Source: an uncultured Sedimentitalea sp. (GTDB lineage Bacteria > Pseudomonadota > Alphaproteobacteria > Rhodobacterales > Rhodobacteraceae). From it: DNA of 64,000 nt. Each line of letters starts with the position of its first letter. Position 1 is the stretch's first letter. The notes beneath the pieces were generated by a model. That model had not been told where the DNA came from. It worked only from the letters and a program-made list of their open reading frames with translations, and did no database searches. This document shows positions 54,735 to 64,000 of the stretch, in pieces. Location of the stretch: contig CANNGH010000003.1 of assembly GCA_947504115.1 (NCBI GenBank), forward strand, positions 408,814-472,813. Reading direction: 5' to 3'. A program made the translations under genes and the position numbers.

Positions 54735-57587
54735 ATGGCATATCACTCACGCAGCCGCGACCCATTGCTGGACAGCAACATGCAGGCCGCCATCGAGAAA
54801 CGCGGCAAGGAATTGCTGGGCATCGTGCTGCTGTGTCTGGGCCTTGCCGCCGCCGCGATGATCTGGTCCTACAGCCCGGAAGATCCCAACTGGATGGTGT
54901 CTACCGACGCGCCGGTGAAGAACCTGTTGGGGCGGATGGGGGCCTCCATCGCCGCGCCGCTGTTCATGGTCGTGGGCTGGGGCGCGTGGGGATTCGCGCT
55001 GGTGCTGATCGCATGGGGACTGCGCTTTGCCCTGCATCGCGGCGAAGAGCGCGCGGTCGGCCGCCTGATCTTTGCGCCGATCGTCATCGCCATCGCGTCG
55101 GTCTATGCCGCCACGCTGGTGCCGGGGGCCGAGTGGCGTGCGACCCACAGCTATGGTCTGGGCGGATTGTTCGGTGACACGGTGATGGGCGCGCTGCTGA
55201 CGCTGTTGCCGATCGGATCGCATTTCGCCGTCAAGACGATGTCGCTGCTGATGGCGGTGGTCATGCTGGGGCTGGGGGCGTTCGTTCTGGGCTTTACCCG
55301 CGCGGAACTCGCCCGCGGGGCGCGTATGGTCCTGATCGGCATCATCATGAGCTACGGCGCGCTGATGGTGTTGCTGGGACGCAGCGCAAGCGCCGCAATG
55401 GCGGCCGCGCGCAACCGGCAGGCGCAGCTTGCCGAGAAACGCGCCGAGGCCCGCCAGGCCCGCGCCGAGGCCGCGCTGTCCCCGCATATCTCGACCCAGC
55501 CCGAGGATTTCGATCCGATCGAGGACGACTGGAACGACGCAGAGCCGCAGACCGGGAAGCGCGGCGGTTTCCTGTCGCGGATGCCCTCGCTGATCCGCCG
55601 CTCCGATCCGCTGCCCGAACCGGAACTGATCGAGGTCGAGCCGGACGATACCGATCATGCAATGCCCGCCGACGATCGTATCAGCGCCCGCATCGCCGAT
55701 GTCATCAGATCGCGCCGGCAGGCCGAACTGCCCCCCGAACCCGATCCGAATCTTCCGCTGACCAAGGGGCGCGGGCGGCGTCCCGATCCGCTGCTTCTGG
55801 ACACAAGCGGCCGGGCGGTCCTGCCGCCCGAACCGCCGGTCGTCGCCCGCGCGCCCGCGACATCCGCGTCCGCGCCGGCGCATGACGCCATGGCCGAAAC
55901 AGGCGGACCCGAGGCCCGGCCGCTTCCGCTGGCCGAACCCGTGCCGCAGGCTGCCCCGCTTCCCGTGGCCGAACCGCGCAGGGTGGTGGAGAACCCGGCG
56001 CGCAAACCCGCGCAGCCTTCGGCCCGAGCGCAGGCCGAGGCGCAGCCCGGCCTGCAATTCGACGATTCCGCCAGCGATTATGAACTGCCGCCGCTGGGCC
56101 TGCTGACCAATCCGGCCAACATCACCCGCCACCATCTGAGCGACGAGGCGCTTGAGGAAAACGCGCGGATGCTGGAGGCGGTTCTGGACGATTACGGCGT
56201 CAAGGGCGAGATCGTCAGCGTCCGCCCCGGCCCGGTCGTCACCATGTATGAACTGGAACCGGCGCCTGGCCTCAAGGCCAGCCGGGTGATCGGTCTGGCC
56301 GATGATATCGCGCGCAGCATGTCGGCGTTGTCGGCGCGGGTTTCGACGGTGCCGGGCCGGTCGGTCATCGGCATCGAATTGCCCAACGACAACCGCGAAA
56401 AGGTGGTGCTGCGGGAAATCCTGGCCTGCCGTGAATTCGGCGACAGCAATCTCAGCCTGCCGCTGGCGCTGGGCAAGAATATCGGCGGCGATTCGGTCGT
56501 CGCCAACCTGGCCAAGATGCCCCACCTGCTGATCGCCGGCACCACCGGTTCGGGCAAGTCGGTGGCGATCAACACCATGATCCTGTCGCTGCTTTACAAG
56601 CTGACGCCGGCGGAATGCCGCCTGATCATGATCGACCCGAAGATGCTGGAACTGTCGGTCTATGACGGCATCCCCCACCTGCTGAGCCCGGTCGTGACCG
56701 ACCCGAAAAAGGCGGTCGTCGCCCTGAAATGGGTCGTGGGCGAGATGGAGGACCGCTATCGCAAGATGTCCAAGATGGGCGTGCGCAACATCGAAGGCTA
56801 CAACGGCCGCGTGAAAGAGGCGCTGGCCAAGGGCGAGATGTTCAGCCGCACAGTGCAGACCGGGTTCGACGACGAAACCGGCGATCCGATCTTCGAGACC
56901 GAGGAATTCGCCCCCGAGGCGATGCCCTTCATCGTCGTGATCGTGGATGAGATGGCCGATCTGATGATGGTCGCCGGCAAGGAGATCGAGGCCTGCATCC
57001 AGCGCCTGGCACAGATGGCGCGGGCCAGCGGCATCCACATGATCATGGCCACGCAGCGCCCCAGCGTCGATGTGATCACCGGCACGATCAAGGCGAACTT
57101 TCCCACCCGGATCAGTTTCCAGGTCACTTCGAAAATCGACAGCCGCACCATTCTGGGCGAGATGGGGGCCGAGCAGCTTCTGGGGATGGGCGACATGCTC
57201 TACATGGCGGGTGGCGGTCGCATCATGCGCTGTCACGGCCCCTTCGTTAGCGACGAGGAGGTCGAGGAGGTCGTCAACCATCTCAAGGCGTTCGGCCCGC
57301 CGGAATATGTCACCACCGTTCTGGACGGCCCGCCCGAGGATCGCGAAAGCGATATCGATCAGGTTCTGGGCCTTGGCGGCAATACCGACAGCGAGGACGC
57401 GCTCTATGACACGGCGGTGCAGATCGTCATAAAGGATCGCAAATGTTCGACCTCGTATATCCAGCGCAAGCTGGCGATCGGCTACAACAAGGCCGCGCGC
57501 CTGGTCGAGCAGATGGAGGACGAGGGGCTGGTGTCGCCGGCCAATCACGTCGGCAAGCGCGAGATCCTCGTGCCCGAGCAGCATTGA
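54735..57587 (+). CDS. ftsK: DNA translocase FtsK
   Basis: A 950-residue cell-division protein. About four transmembrane helices occupy residues 20-200, an Ala/Pro-rich linker runs to about 440, and the motor has Walker A GTTGSGKS (residues 602-609) and Walker [12 protein letters not shown]. The C-terminal gamma domain ([24 protein letters not shown]) reads polar KOPS-type DNA sequences. It pumps the chromosome termini apart at septation. Confidence 0.96.
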   Translation: MAYHSRSRDPLLDSNMQAAIEKRGKELLGIVLLCLGLAAAAMIWSYSPEDPNWMVSTDAPVKNLLGRMGASIAAPLFMVVGWGAWGFALVLIAWGLRFALHRGEERAVGRLIFAPIVIAIASVYAATLVPGAEWRATHSYGLGGLFGDTVMGALLTLLPIGSHFAVKTMSLLMAVVMLGLGAFVLGFTRAELARGARMVLIGIIMSYGALMVLLGRSASAAMAAARNRQAQLAEKRAEARQARAEAALSPHISTQPEDFDPIEDDWNDAEPQTGKRGGFLSRMPSLIRRSDPLPEPELIEVEPDDTDHAMPADDRISARIADVIRSRRQAELPPEPDPNLPLTKGRGRRPDPLLLDTSGRAVLPPEPPVVARAPATSASAPAHDAMAETGGPEARPLPLAEPVPQAAPLPVAEPRRVVENPARKPAQPSARAQAEAQPGLQFDDSASDYELPPLGLLTNPANITRHHLSDEALEENARMLEAVLDDYGVKGEIVSVRPGPVVTMYELEPAPGLKASRVIGLADDIARSMSALSARVSTVPGRSVIGIELPNDNREKVVLREILACREFGDSNLSLPLALGKNIGGDSVVANLAKMPHLLIAGTTGSGKSVAINTMILSLLYKLTPAECRLIMIDPKMLELSVYDGIPHLLSPVVTDPKKAVVALKWVVGEMEDRYRKMSKMGVRNIEGYNGRVKEALAKGEMFSRTVQTGFDDETGDPIFETEEFAPEAMPFIVVIVDEMADLMMVAGKEIEACIQRLAQMARASGIHMIMATQRPSVDVITGTIKANFPTRISFQVTSKIDSRTILGEMGAEQLLGMGDMLYMAGGGRIMRCHGPFVSDEEVEEVVNHLKAFGPPEYVTTVLDGPPEDRESDIDQVLGLGGNTDSEDALYDTAVQIVIKDRKCSTSYIQRKLAIGYNKAARLVEQMEDEGLVSPANHVGKREILVPEQH

Positions 57588-57590
57588 GGC

Positions 57591-57610
57591 GCGCGCGGGA
57601 AACCGCGCGC
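57591..57610 (+). terminator. Stem-loop after ftsK
   Basis: GCGCGCGG and CCGCGCGC form an 8-base-pair stem capped by a GAAA tetraloop, 3 bases beyond the ftsK stop. There is no T tract, so termination is uncertain. Confidence 0.35.
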
Positions 57611-57663
57611 ACCCTTGCGTGACGGCTATTCCCCTTTTGCATCCGCGCCCCTATCTATGGGCC

Positions 57664-58260
57664 ATGAAACAGATTGTCCTTGCCGCCGCCCTGATCCTGT
57701 CCGCCCCCGCCGCGTGGGCCGACGGGAAGCTTTCGCTTTCGGAAATATCGAAATATCTCAATGGTATGACCACGGCGCAGGCGCCGTTCACCCAGGTCAA
57801 CGATGATGGGACGTTGTCCACCGGCAAGCTGTATATCCACCGCCCCGGCCGGATGCGGTTTCAATACGACCCGCCCAATGCCGCGGTCGTGATGGCGGGC
57901 GGCGGCACGGTCCTGATCCAGGATCCGAAATCCAACCAGCCCTCGGAAAACTATCCGCTGAACCGCACGCCGCTGTCGATCATCCTGCAGCGCAATGTCG
58001 ATCTGGGCCGCGCCAACATGGTCGTCGGGCACACATTCGACGGCACCAGCACCATCGTTACCGCTCAGGACCCCGAGCATCCGGATTACGGCAACATCGA
58101 ACTGATGTTCACCGACAATCCGGTGGAATTGCGCAAATGGGTGATCAACGACAGCTCGGGCAGTTCGACCACGGTGATCCTGGGCGCGCTGGAAACCGGC
58201 GTGCGCCTGAACGCGAACCTGTTCAGCCCCTCTACCTCGGGCTCCTCAGGCGGGCGCTGA
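57664..58260 (+). CDS. lolA: Outer-membrane lipoprotein carrier LolA family
   Basis: A 198-residue periplasmic chaperone with signal peptide MKQIVLAAALILSAPAAWA. The body has the LolA fold pattern: QAPFTQVNDDGTLSTGKLYI, RPGRMRFQYDPP and VWVINDSSG-like segments. It carries lipoproteins from LolCDE to the outer membrane. ftsK-lolA is a conserved order in this group. Its stop lies in the loop of a GGCGGGC/GCCCGCC stem. Confidence 0.9.
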   Translation: MKQIVLAAALILSAPAAWADGKLSLSEISKYLNGMTTAQAPFTQVNDDGTLSTGKLYIHRPGRMRFQYDPPNAAVVMAGGGTVLIQDPKSNQPSENYPLNRTPLSIILQRNVDLGRANMVVGHTFDGTSTIVTAQDPEHPDYGNIELMFTDNPVELRKWVINDSSGSSTTVILGALETGVRLNANLFSPSTSGSSGGR

Positions 58261-58277
58261 GCCCGCCCGCGCCCCGA

Positions 58278-58862
58278 TCAATAGGCCCGGCACGCCGCAA
58301 GCTGTCGCGCATACATGGCGGCGCGCGCCTCGACGCGGCTGGAGGTGCGCATCAGCCAGCTCTTGTTCTCATAGCTCCGCCGCGCATAACCGGTATGGCC
58401 TTCGTGATAGGCCAGATACTGATTGCGCGCGTCATGCAGGGGGATGCCGTTGCGGTCGCGTGATTTGACCATGTACCAGCCGATGAAATCGGACGCATCA
58501 TTCATCCGGTCGCGTTTCGCGCGCCGCTTTCCGGTGGATTTGAGATACTCTTCCCACGTGCCGTCCAGCGCCTGACTGTAGCCATACGCGCTGCTTTGCC
58601 GACCCATCGGCAGAATCCCCAGCACATAGCGGAACGGGGTGCGCGCGTTTCCGCGAAAGCTGCTTTCGTGGTAGATCGTTGCCATCTGGACATGCACCGG
58701 CACGCCCCATTTGCGCTCGGTCGCCTTGAACGCGCGCATGTATTTCGGCCGCTCGCTGGCGATGGCGCATGCATCATCCATATTGCGCGGCGGCGCTTCG
58801 TGCCGCGCCCCGCAGGACGCAAGCAAAACGGCCAGTGTCATGGCCCAAAGAAATCTGCTCAT
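58278..58862 (-). CDS. Lytic transglycosylase (SLT-like) lipoprotein
   Basis: A 194-residue lipoprotein (lipobox LASCG, Cys17) with a short SLT-type lysozyme-like domain; the catalytic glutamate is Glu66 in IYHESSF, followed by AYGYSQALDGTWEEY. It resembles EmtA-like transglycosylases that cut peptidoglycan strands. It converges on lolA. Confidence 0.87.
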   Translation of the reverse strand: MSRFLWAMTLAVLLASCGARHEAPPRNMDDACAIASERPKYMRAFKATERKWGVPVHVQMATIYHESSFRGNARTPFRYVLGILPMGRQSSAYGYSQALDGTWEEYLKSTGKRRAKRDRMNDASDFIGWYMVKSRDRNGIPLHDARNQYLAYHEGHTGYARRSYENKSWLMRTSSRVEARAAMYARQLAACRAY

Positions 58863-59046
58863 TTGCCTCGTGCCTTTTTTGGAAAGACTACATCATCTGG
58901 CGACATGATGAAATCCCAATCTCGGCGAGCGGTCCGGAACGGGCTGTCAAGGCAGGGTTAACGGACTGTTTCAGTGCAACACATGGCGGTATATTCGACA
59001 ATGAGGGCTTGAATACGCTAAACTCGGACGCTAGAGGCTCTGTGCT

Positions 59047-59373
59047 ATGCTTAGAACATGCGCGAAATACAGCTTGGGCCAGGTGGTCCGCCACAAGAAA
59101 CACCCGTTTCGCGGGGTTGTCTTCGACGTCGATCCCGAGTTTTCCAATACCGAGGAATGGTACGAGTCCATTCCCGAAGACAGCCGCCCGGCACGCGAAC
59201 AGCCGTTCTATCACCTTCTTGCCGAGAACGATCAGAGCTTTTACGTGGCCTACGTGTCCGAGCAGAACCTGATGGCCGATCATTCGGGCGAGCCTGTGGA
59301 TCATCCCGACATCCCCGAAATGTTCGGCACGTTCCACGACGGCACCTATGACGTCCAGTTCCATATGAATTGA
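59047..59373 (+). CDS. hspQ: Heat-shock protein HspQ
   Basis: A 108-residue HspQ/YccV family protein that binds hemimethylated DNA and tunes Lon protease in enterobacteria. Family segments are SLGQVVRHKKHPFRGVVFDV and FYHLLAENDQSFYVAYVSEQ. GAGG lies 9 bases upstream of the ATG. It is convergent with torT, 30 bases away. Confidence 0.93.
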   Translation: MLRTCAKYSLGQVVRHKKHPFRGVVFDVDPEFSNTEEWYESIPEDSRPAREQPFYHLLAENDQSFYVAYVSEQNLMADHSGEPVDHPDIPEMFGTFHDGTYDVQFHMN

Positions 59374-59403
59374 CGGCACCTTGCCGCGCGGGGTGATATC
59401 CGT

Positions 59404-60486
59404 TCATCGTATCGTCGGAAAGTAATCCGCCGGGGCCAGAGTTATCGCCCTGAGCGCCTTGTCGGTCCGCGTCAGCAGCCGGATGGCCGGACCGGTGGTT
59501 CCGGCCGCATCCTTGCGCGCAATCGTATCGCGCGCCTGCCGGATCGCCATCGCACCCTGCCGCACCGGATCGTCAAAGGGGACTGAGGCGACCCTGCCAT
59601 TGATCAGCCCGCGTTTGACGGTGTGGCTGATATAGGTGGCGATCAGATCGGGCCGGTCGGACGGGGGCAGGCGGTCGGTCAGCCCGAGGGCGGCCTCTAT
59701 CGCCGGAGCGCTGCCAAGCAGATAATCGATATCGGGATGCCGGATCAGAACGTCCTCGACCAGCGCGAGTTGCTGGCGCAGGCCGGTATCCGCGCCCAGC
59801 ACCTCGACAAGGGTCACGCTGCTGTCCCGCAATCCGTCGCGCAGCCCCGCCAACAGCGCCGCGGGCCATCCCGATTCCGGCGGGCCGGTGATCAGCGCAG
59901 CCTTGCGGGGCGGCGACCCCGCCGGGTGACGCGTGGCAAGATCGCGCCCCAGAATCAGCCCCATTCGCCGCCAGTCGACCCCGATACGGCCGCGCAGCGC
60001 GTCGCTGTGCAGCGCGTTGACAAGGCCGAAAACCGGGATCTGCCCGGCGACATCGGCAACGGCCGCCAGAAGCTCGGAATCGTCCGAACTGACCGCGCCG
60101 ATAAGCACCGCATCGACACCGCGTGCGGTGCAGGTCTGCAATTGCGCGATCTGACGGGGCAGCGCGCGATAGCCGCCGGCCTCGTAGAACAACAGGGTCA
60201 CGTCATCCCCCGCCGTCTGTTGCAGGCCGTAGCCGACGCTCAGCCAGTAATCGTCCTTGAAATGGGGGACCAGAACGCAGAAAACCGGCTTTTCGACTGA
60301 ATCCGCGCGTGCCACACTGGCACGACCGGGGCCAGTCACAAGCAGCAGGGCGCAAAGCGCGATGGCGGCGCCCCCTTTGCACAGGCTGGTGATGCGTCTC
60401 AGGACATTCGATAGCAAGCTGATATTGGTCGTTTCCCTGATGTCGGTTCTGGCCCTGATGGTGAGCGTTGCCGCGGTTGCCGTCAA
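59404..60486 (-). CDS. torT: TorT-like periplasmic TMAO-sensing protein
   Basis: A 360-residue periplasmic binding protein of the TorT family, which binds trimethylamine oxide and contacts the sensor kinase TorS. The signal peptide ([21 protein letters not shown]) is followed by [20 protein letters not shown] and [20 protein letters not shown]. The start is uncertain: ATG at 60486 and TTG at 60417 both fit, and either overlaps the divergent torS start at 60392. It lies opposite torS, the expected partner. Confidence 0.85.
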   Translation of the reverse strand: MTATAATLTIRARTDIRETTNISLLSNVLRRITSLCKGGAAIALCALLLVTGPGRASVARADSVEKPVFCVLVPHFKDDYWLSVGYGLQQTAGDDVTLLFYEAGGYRALPRQIAQLQTCTARGVDAVLIGAVSSDDSELLAAVADVAGQIPVFGLVNALHSDALRGRIGVDWRRMGLILGRDLATRHPAGSPPRKAALITGPPESGWPAALLAGLRDGLRDSSVTLVEVLGADTGLRQQLALVEDVLIRHPDIDYLLGSAPAIEAALGLTDRLPPSDRPDLIATYISHTVKRGLINGRVASVPFDDPVRQGAMAIRQARDTIARKDAAGTTGPAIRLLTRTDKALRAITLAPADYFPTIR

Positions 60487-63157
60487 TCGCTACCTCGCGC
60501 AAAGCCAGTCCGACCTGATCGAACGCACATTGCCCGCCCTGGAACGTGCCCGGCGCATCGGGGCCGAGGCGCAACTGATCGCGGGACATCTGGCGGATTT
60601 CACGCAGGCGGACACGGTCGAAAAGGTGCACGATTCCGCCTCGGCCCTGACCGGATCGCTGCGGCGTATCGATGCGGGGCCAACCGGCGCCCCATCGCCG
60701 GACGATGCGCCGGCACGCGACGACATCGCGCAGGGCATCCGGCAGATGTCGGACCTGGCGCTTGAGGCGCTGGCATTGGAAACCCGCGCCCGCGAACAGG
60801 CCGAAGCCCGGTCCGGCGAGGCCGCGCAGCTTGACGCGCTGATCGAGGCGCAGACCGATCTGGCGCGGCGGCGCGTCACCGCCGGTATCGCCGATCTCTA
60901 TGACATGGCGGACGGGGACCTGCGGCCGCGCCTCGACGATCTGGCCGACCGGCATTTCTTTGCGTTCGACCGTCTGGCCGACATGGCGCGTGCGTCCGAT
61001 GCCATCCGGCGAGAGTTGCGCCTGATACCCGCGCGCGCCGATGCCGTCGCCCTCGGGCAGTCGCGCGACCGGTTCATCGACCGCCTGTCGCTGCTGACGC
61101 GGCGGGTCGAGTTCTTTCCCGGTCAGGCGGCGCAAGAGGAGGGGCGTGTCCTGATCCGCACGTTTTCCACGGCGCTGGAGCCGGACGGCGCGTTCGATCT
61201 CAAGGCGCGGCAACTGGCGCTGCAAGAGACGATCTCGGATGCGGCCCGATCGCTGCGCATGCGCGTGTCGGCACTGTCCGATCGCGCGCGGGCTGCCAGC
61301 GAACGGGCGCAGGCCCAAGGGCTGGCGCAGATTGCGCGCGGCGAAACGCTGAGCGCGCGGCTGTCCGGCGGGTTGCTGGTTCTGGTCATTTTTTCGCTGA
61401 TCGCCGCCGCGCTGATCGGGCTTTATGCGCGGCGGGAACTGGTGGGTCGGTTGCGCAATGTCGCCGGGCGCATGATCGCCGTGGCGGACGGCGATTTCGG
61501 CCCGCCGGTCGCGATCACGCGTGACGATGAAATCGGGCGCATGGAACAGGCGCTGAACATCCTGCGCGACCGTTCCGCCGAGGCGGCGCGATTGCGCGAC
61601 CGGCTGGAAGATGCGGTGATCGCCCGCACCGGCGACGTCGTGCAGGAGATGCAGGCCTCGGACGCGGCGCGCGCACAGGCCGAGGCGGCCAATCGCGACA
61701 AATCCGATTTTCTGGCGCGGATGAGCCACGAAATCCGCACGCCGCTGAACGGTGTGATCGGGATGCTGTCGCTGCTTGAAAGCGACCAGACCGATCCCGA
61801 AGCCCGCGACCGTCTGCGCACCGCGCTGGAGTCGGCGCGCGACCTGCTGGCGATCACCAACGACATCCTGTCCTTTGCCAGCAGCGAAAACCGCGTCGAA
61901 CGGGCGCGGCCGGTGCATTTCAACCTGCGCGATCTTGTCGGGCAGCTGGGCCATCAGTTGACGTCGCTAGCGGCGGCCAAGGGGCTTGAGGCGAATGTCG
62001 ACCTTGCCGAGGGCGCGCCGGTGCTTGTGCTGGGCGACATCGTCAAGATTCGCCAGATCGTGCTGAACCTGATCTCGAACGCCGTCAAATATACGTCGCA
62101 GGGGCGCGTCTCGCTGGTGGTGGATCACGCGCCAATTCCACGGACGGACCGCATCGCGATCAGCTTCACGATCAGCGATACCGGCATCGGCATGAGCGAA
62201 GAGGGGGTCGCGCGCGCCTTCGACATCTATTCCCGTGACGAGACGGTGCGGCGCGCGGGGATCGAAGGGGTGGGGCTGGGCCTTGCCATCTCGCGGCAGT
62301 TGACCGAGGCGATCGGCGGCGCGCTGCAAGTGGAAAGCGCGCCGGGCGTGGGCAGCCGGTTCACGCTGACGGTGCCGGTGATGCCGGGCGACGGCGCGCT
62401 GGTGGATGCGCCCGATGACGGCGCGACCGACGCCGATCTTGGCCTGCGCGTGCTGGTGATCGAGGATCATCCGGTCAACCGCCTGGTGGCGCGCGGCTAT
62501 CTGGAACGTCTCGGGTGCCATGTCAGCGAGGCCGGGGATGGCGAAACCGGGCTGCGAATGGCCCAGGACGGCACGTTCGATCTGATCCTGCTGGATCTGG
62601 ACCTGCCCGACATGCCGGGAACAGAGGTTGCCGCAAGGCTGAAAACGCGCCCCGATGCGCCCATGGTGGCCGCACTGACCGCACACGCGATCACCGACAG
62701 CGGGGAGGAGCGGCGCAGGCTGGGCGTCGGTGCGATCCTGACCAAGCCGATTTCGCCGCGGGCGCTGGTGGCGCTGCTGAATGGGCTGCAAGACACCAGC
62801 GATACGGAATTCGCGGCCGTGCGCGACAGTCTTTCGGGCGATATCGCGGATCTGGGGGCGGCGCTCACGTCGCAGATCGTCGGTGAATTTCTGGCCGAGC
62901 TGCCCGGCGCGATGACGCGGATCGCCACCGGCGAGCCGCCGTTGCGCGGCAAGGCCGCCCACCGGCTGAAAGGGGCCGCCGCGAATTTCCGGCTTGATCG
63001 GCTATGCGCCCTGCTGGCGCGTATCGAGGCGGCGCAAGGCGATCTGCCGCCTGCGCTGTTGGCACAGCTTCGCGCGGCGGCAGCGCAGGCGGAAACCACG
63101 CTGCGCGCGGCGGCCGGTGCGGTCGGGCTTCATGCCGATGCCGGATCGACGAAGTGA
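60392..63157 (+). CDS. torS: TorS-like hybrid sensor histidine kinase
   Basis: A 921-residue hybrid kinase. Layout: transmembrane helix at residues 10-35, helical periplasmic sensor domain that would contact TorT, second helix near 330-350, HAMP, HisKA with phospho-His446 ([10 protein letters not shown]), HATPase with [10 protein letters not shown] and GVGLGLAIS, receiver with Asp735, and a C-terminal HPt domain with His857 ([10 protein letters not shown]). This four-step His-Asp-His-Asp relay is the TorS type. The last 28 bases overlap convergent torR. Confidence 0.9.
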   Translation: MRLRTFDSKLILVVSLMSVLALMVSVAAVAVNRYLAQSQSDLIERTLPALERARRIGAEAQLIAGHLADFTQADTVEKVHDSASALTGSLRRIDAGPTGAPSPDDAPARDDIAQGIRQMSDLALEALALETRAREQAEARSGEAAQLDALIEAQTDLARRRVTAGIADLYDMADGDLRPRLDDLADRHFFAFDRLADMARASDAIRRELRLIPARADAVALGQSRDRFIDRLSLLTRRVEFFPGQAAQEEGRVLIRTFSTALEPDGAFDLKARQLALQETISDAARSLRMRVSALSDRARAASERAQAQGLAQIARGETLSARLSGGLLVLVIFSLIAAALIGLYARRELVGRLRNVAGRMIAVADGDFGPPVAITRDDEIGRMEQALNILRDRSAEAARLRDRLEDAVIARTGDVVQEMQASDAARAQAEAANRDKSDFLARMSHEIRTPLNGVIGMLSLLESDQTDPEARDRLRTALESARDLLAITNDILSFASSENRVERARPVHFNLRDLVGQLGHQLTSLAAAKGLEANVDLAEGAPVLVLGDIVKIRQIVLNLISNAVKYTSQGRVSLVVDHAPIPRTDRIAISFTISDTGIGMSEEGVARAFDIYSRDETVRRAGIEGVGLGLAISRQLTEAIGGALQVESAPGVGSRFTLTVPVMPGDGALVDAPDDGATDADLGLRVLVIEDHPVNRLVARGYLERLGCHVSEAGDGETGLRMAQDGTFDLILLDLDLPDMPGTEVAARLKTRPDAPMVAALTAHAITDSGEERRRLGVGAILTKPISPRALVALLNGLQDTSDTEFAAVRDSLSGDIADLGAALTSQIVGEFLAELPGAMTRIATGEPPLRGKAAHRLKGAAANFRLDRLCALLARIEAAQGDLPPALLAQLRAAAAQAETTLRAAAGAVGLHADAGSTK

Positions 63158-63837
63158 TAGCCTTCGCCATGCACCGTCAGGATCCAGTCGGGGTTGGCGG
63201 GGTCGGTCTCGATCTTCTTGCGCAAGCGGCCCACGATCACGTCGATCACGCGGTCGTTGGCGCGCTGCTGGCCCCGCCCCAGCATTTCGGACAAACGGTC
63301 GCGGCCCAAGGTCAGGCCGGGATGTTCGGTCAGCGCCGCCAGCAGGTCGAATTCGATCCGGGTCAGCGGCTCGGTCCGTGCGGCAGAGACCAGCCGCCGC
63401 CGGATGCGGTCGAACCGCCACGGTCCGAATGTGTCCACCGGCGGCGGACCTCCGGGGGCCTGTCCGATGTCGTCGATCCGGGCCAGCAGGTTCTTGACCC
63501 GCGCCGCCAGTTCGCGCTTGTCGAACGGCTTGGTCACGTAATCGTCCGCGCCCATTTCCAGACCCACGATCCGGTCCACCGGATCGTCGCGCGCGGTCAG
63601 CAGGATGATCCCGACCTTTGACGCGCTGCGCTGTTCGCGGGTGATGGTCAGCCCGTCCTTGCCACCCTCGAGGTTGATGTCCACCAGCAGCAGTTCGGGC
63701 GGATCGGTATCGATGACCTGCTCCATCGCCTCGGCGTCCCCGGTCTCGGTCACGCGATAGTTGAGGCTGCGCAGATAGGCGGCCAGTCGCATACGCGTGA
63801 CGCGGTCATCCTCGACAATGACGATGTGCTGGTTCAT
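63130..63837 (-). CDS. torR: TorR/DorR-type response regulator
   Basis: A 235-residue OmpR-family regulator. The receiver has the acidic pair in IVEDDR and phospho-Asp53 in [14 protein letters not shown]. The winged helix has [15 protein letters not shown] and [19 protein letters not shown]. It should take phosphate from the TorS HPt domain and activate the adjacent Tat-exported protein gene, probably a TMAO or DMSO reductase. It is divergent from that gene. Confidence 0.9.
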   Translation of the reverse strand: MNQHIVIVEDDRVTRMRLAAYLRSLNYRVTETGDAEAMEQVIDTDPPELLLVDINLEGGKDGLTITREQRSASKVGIILLTARDDPVDRIVGLEMGADDYVTKPFDKRELAARVKNLLARIDDIGQAPGGPPPVDTFGPWRFDRIRRRLVSAARTEPLTRIEFDLLAALTEHPGLTLGRDRLSEMLGRGQQRANDRVIDVIVGRLRKKIETDPANPDWILTVHGEGYHFVDPASA

Positions 63838-63845
63838 CGCGGAAA

Positions 63846-63861
63846 TTTACATCTGTTTACA
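63846..63861. promoter_or_regulatory. Phased direct repeat, candidate TorR box
   Basis: TTTACA occurs at 63846 and again at 63856, exactly one helical turn apart, the pattern of OmpR-family binding sites. It lies 9 bases upstream of torR and about 95 bases before the divergent partial gene. Confidence 0.45.
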
Positions 63862-63878
63862 CAATCGAACAAGAGACA

Positions 63879-63892
63879 TTGCGCGCGATCAA
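63879..63892. promoter_or_regulatory. Degenerate FNR-type site
   Basis: TTGCGCGCGATCAA matches the FNR consensus at 8 of 10 positions and lies about 65 bases before the partial gene. DMSO/TMAO reductase genes of this group are known to need anaerobic activation. Confidence 0.3.
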
Positions 63893-63953
63893 CATCATCG
63901 CGCGGTTCGGTCGATAGGTAAGGGCCAACGAAATTCACTCCAGGGAGACGCAG

Positions 63954-64000
63954 ATGTCTTACACGAACCCCACCCGCCGTGCCTTTCTTCAGGGCGGGGC
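63954..64000 (+). CDS. Tat-exported protein, partial (probable TMAO/DMSO reductase)
   Basis: Only the first 15 codons lie in the window. They encode a twin-arginine signal, MSYTNPTRRAFLQGG, after a good ribosome binding site (AGGGAGACG). Position next to torTSR suggests the molybdoenzyme TorA/DorA. The identity is inferred from context alone. Confidence 0.5.
   Translation, partial: MSYTNPTRRAFLQGG

Noticed and set aside
54747..57584. Very long open frame antisense to ftsK
   Set aside because: High G+C keeps antisense frames open; the product is histidine/arginine-rich low-quality sequence and the sense strand is an unmistakable FtsK.
59008..59036. CTTGAA-N17-CTAGAG as a heat-shock sigma promoter for hspQ
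   Set aside because: The implied start would fall after the apparent ribosome binding site, and the -10 half is a poor match.

Overview
The window looks like one continuous piece of an alphaproteobacterial chromosome, most likely a member of the Rhodobacterales (Roseobacter/Rhodobacter group). The evidence is high G+C, dense short operons with ATGA-type overlaps, a CcrM-type methyltransferase, PutA without a DNA-binding domain beside an Lrp-type regulator, DUF2125, DUF3576 and DUF4170 proteins, TRAP transporters, and the holA-lptE-leuS and ybbN-lon-trm112 gene orders common in that group. No rRNA, insertion sequence, prophage or CRISPR array was seen. There is one tRNA gene.

Layout. 0-6 kb: inositol-phosphatase family protein, rhomboid protease, putA with divergent putR, then tRNA-Leu(UAA). 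6-8.3 kb: a quorum-sensing pair (luxR then luxI) with a small membrane protein and a 450-base AT-richer gap. 8.3-11.8 kb: Fe-S carrier pair (Mrp-DUF971 and a long Nfu fusion), a secreted CHRD-like protein and a CMD-family protein. 11.8-13.6 kb: a compact sdhB-sdhC-sdhD set without sdhA, led by a 58-residue protein; sdhB carries an apparent +1 frameshift near its end. 13.8-19.8 kb: a broken GntR/FCD regulator (matR-like) next to a complete malonate uptake and activation operon (TRAP matPQM, matA, matB). 19.9-24 kb: a sulfite-oxidase-like protein with a c-type cytochrome, an ornithine-cyclodeaminase relative, a FAH hydrolase and RNase HII. 24.3-28 kb: ccrM, a solitary alkane hydroxylase and mutY. 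28-34 kb: DUF721 and DsbA proteins, then the lipid A/Kdo group (lpxK, a WaaA-like protein, DUF4170, a CysQ-like phosphatase) and pmbA. 34-48 kb: DUF2125, SDR and enoyl-CoA hydratase genes, the holA-lptE-leuS-DUF3576 block, a porin, yggS, an L,D-transpeptidase, ribA and an OmpR-family regulator. 47.95-48.08 kb: a perfect FNR box followed by a structured stretch and a terminator, a candidate anaerobically induced small RNA. 48-59 kb: xthA, ybbN/cnoX, a Lon-N protein, Trm112, ubiH-like, amidase, aminotransferase, ftsK, lolA, a lytic transglycosylase and hspQ. 59.4-64 kb: a torT-torS-torR sensory system and the first codons of a Tat-exported protein, probably a TMAO/DMSO reductase cut by the window edge.

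The most interesting observations are the FNR-box small RNA candidate, the sdhB frameshift and sdhA-less cluster, the loss of the matR regulator beside an intact malonate operon, a 28-base element present twice and each time between convergent genes, the WaaA-like protein lacking its catalytic glutamate motif, and the cluster of GANTC sites in the ccrM promoter region. All functions are inferred from reading the sequence; no database search was run.
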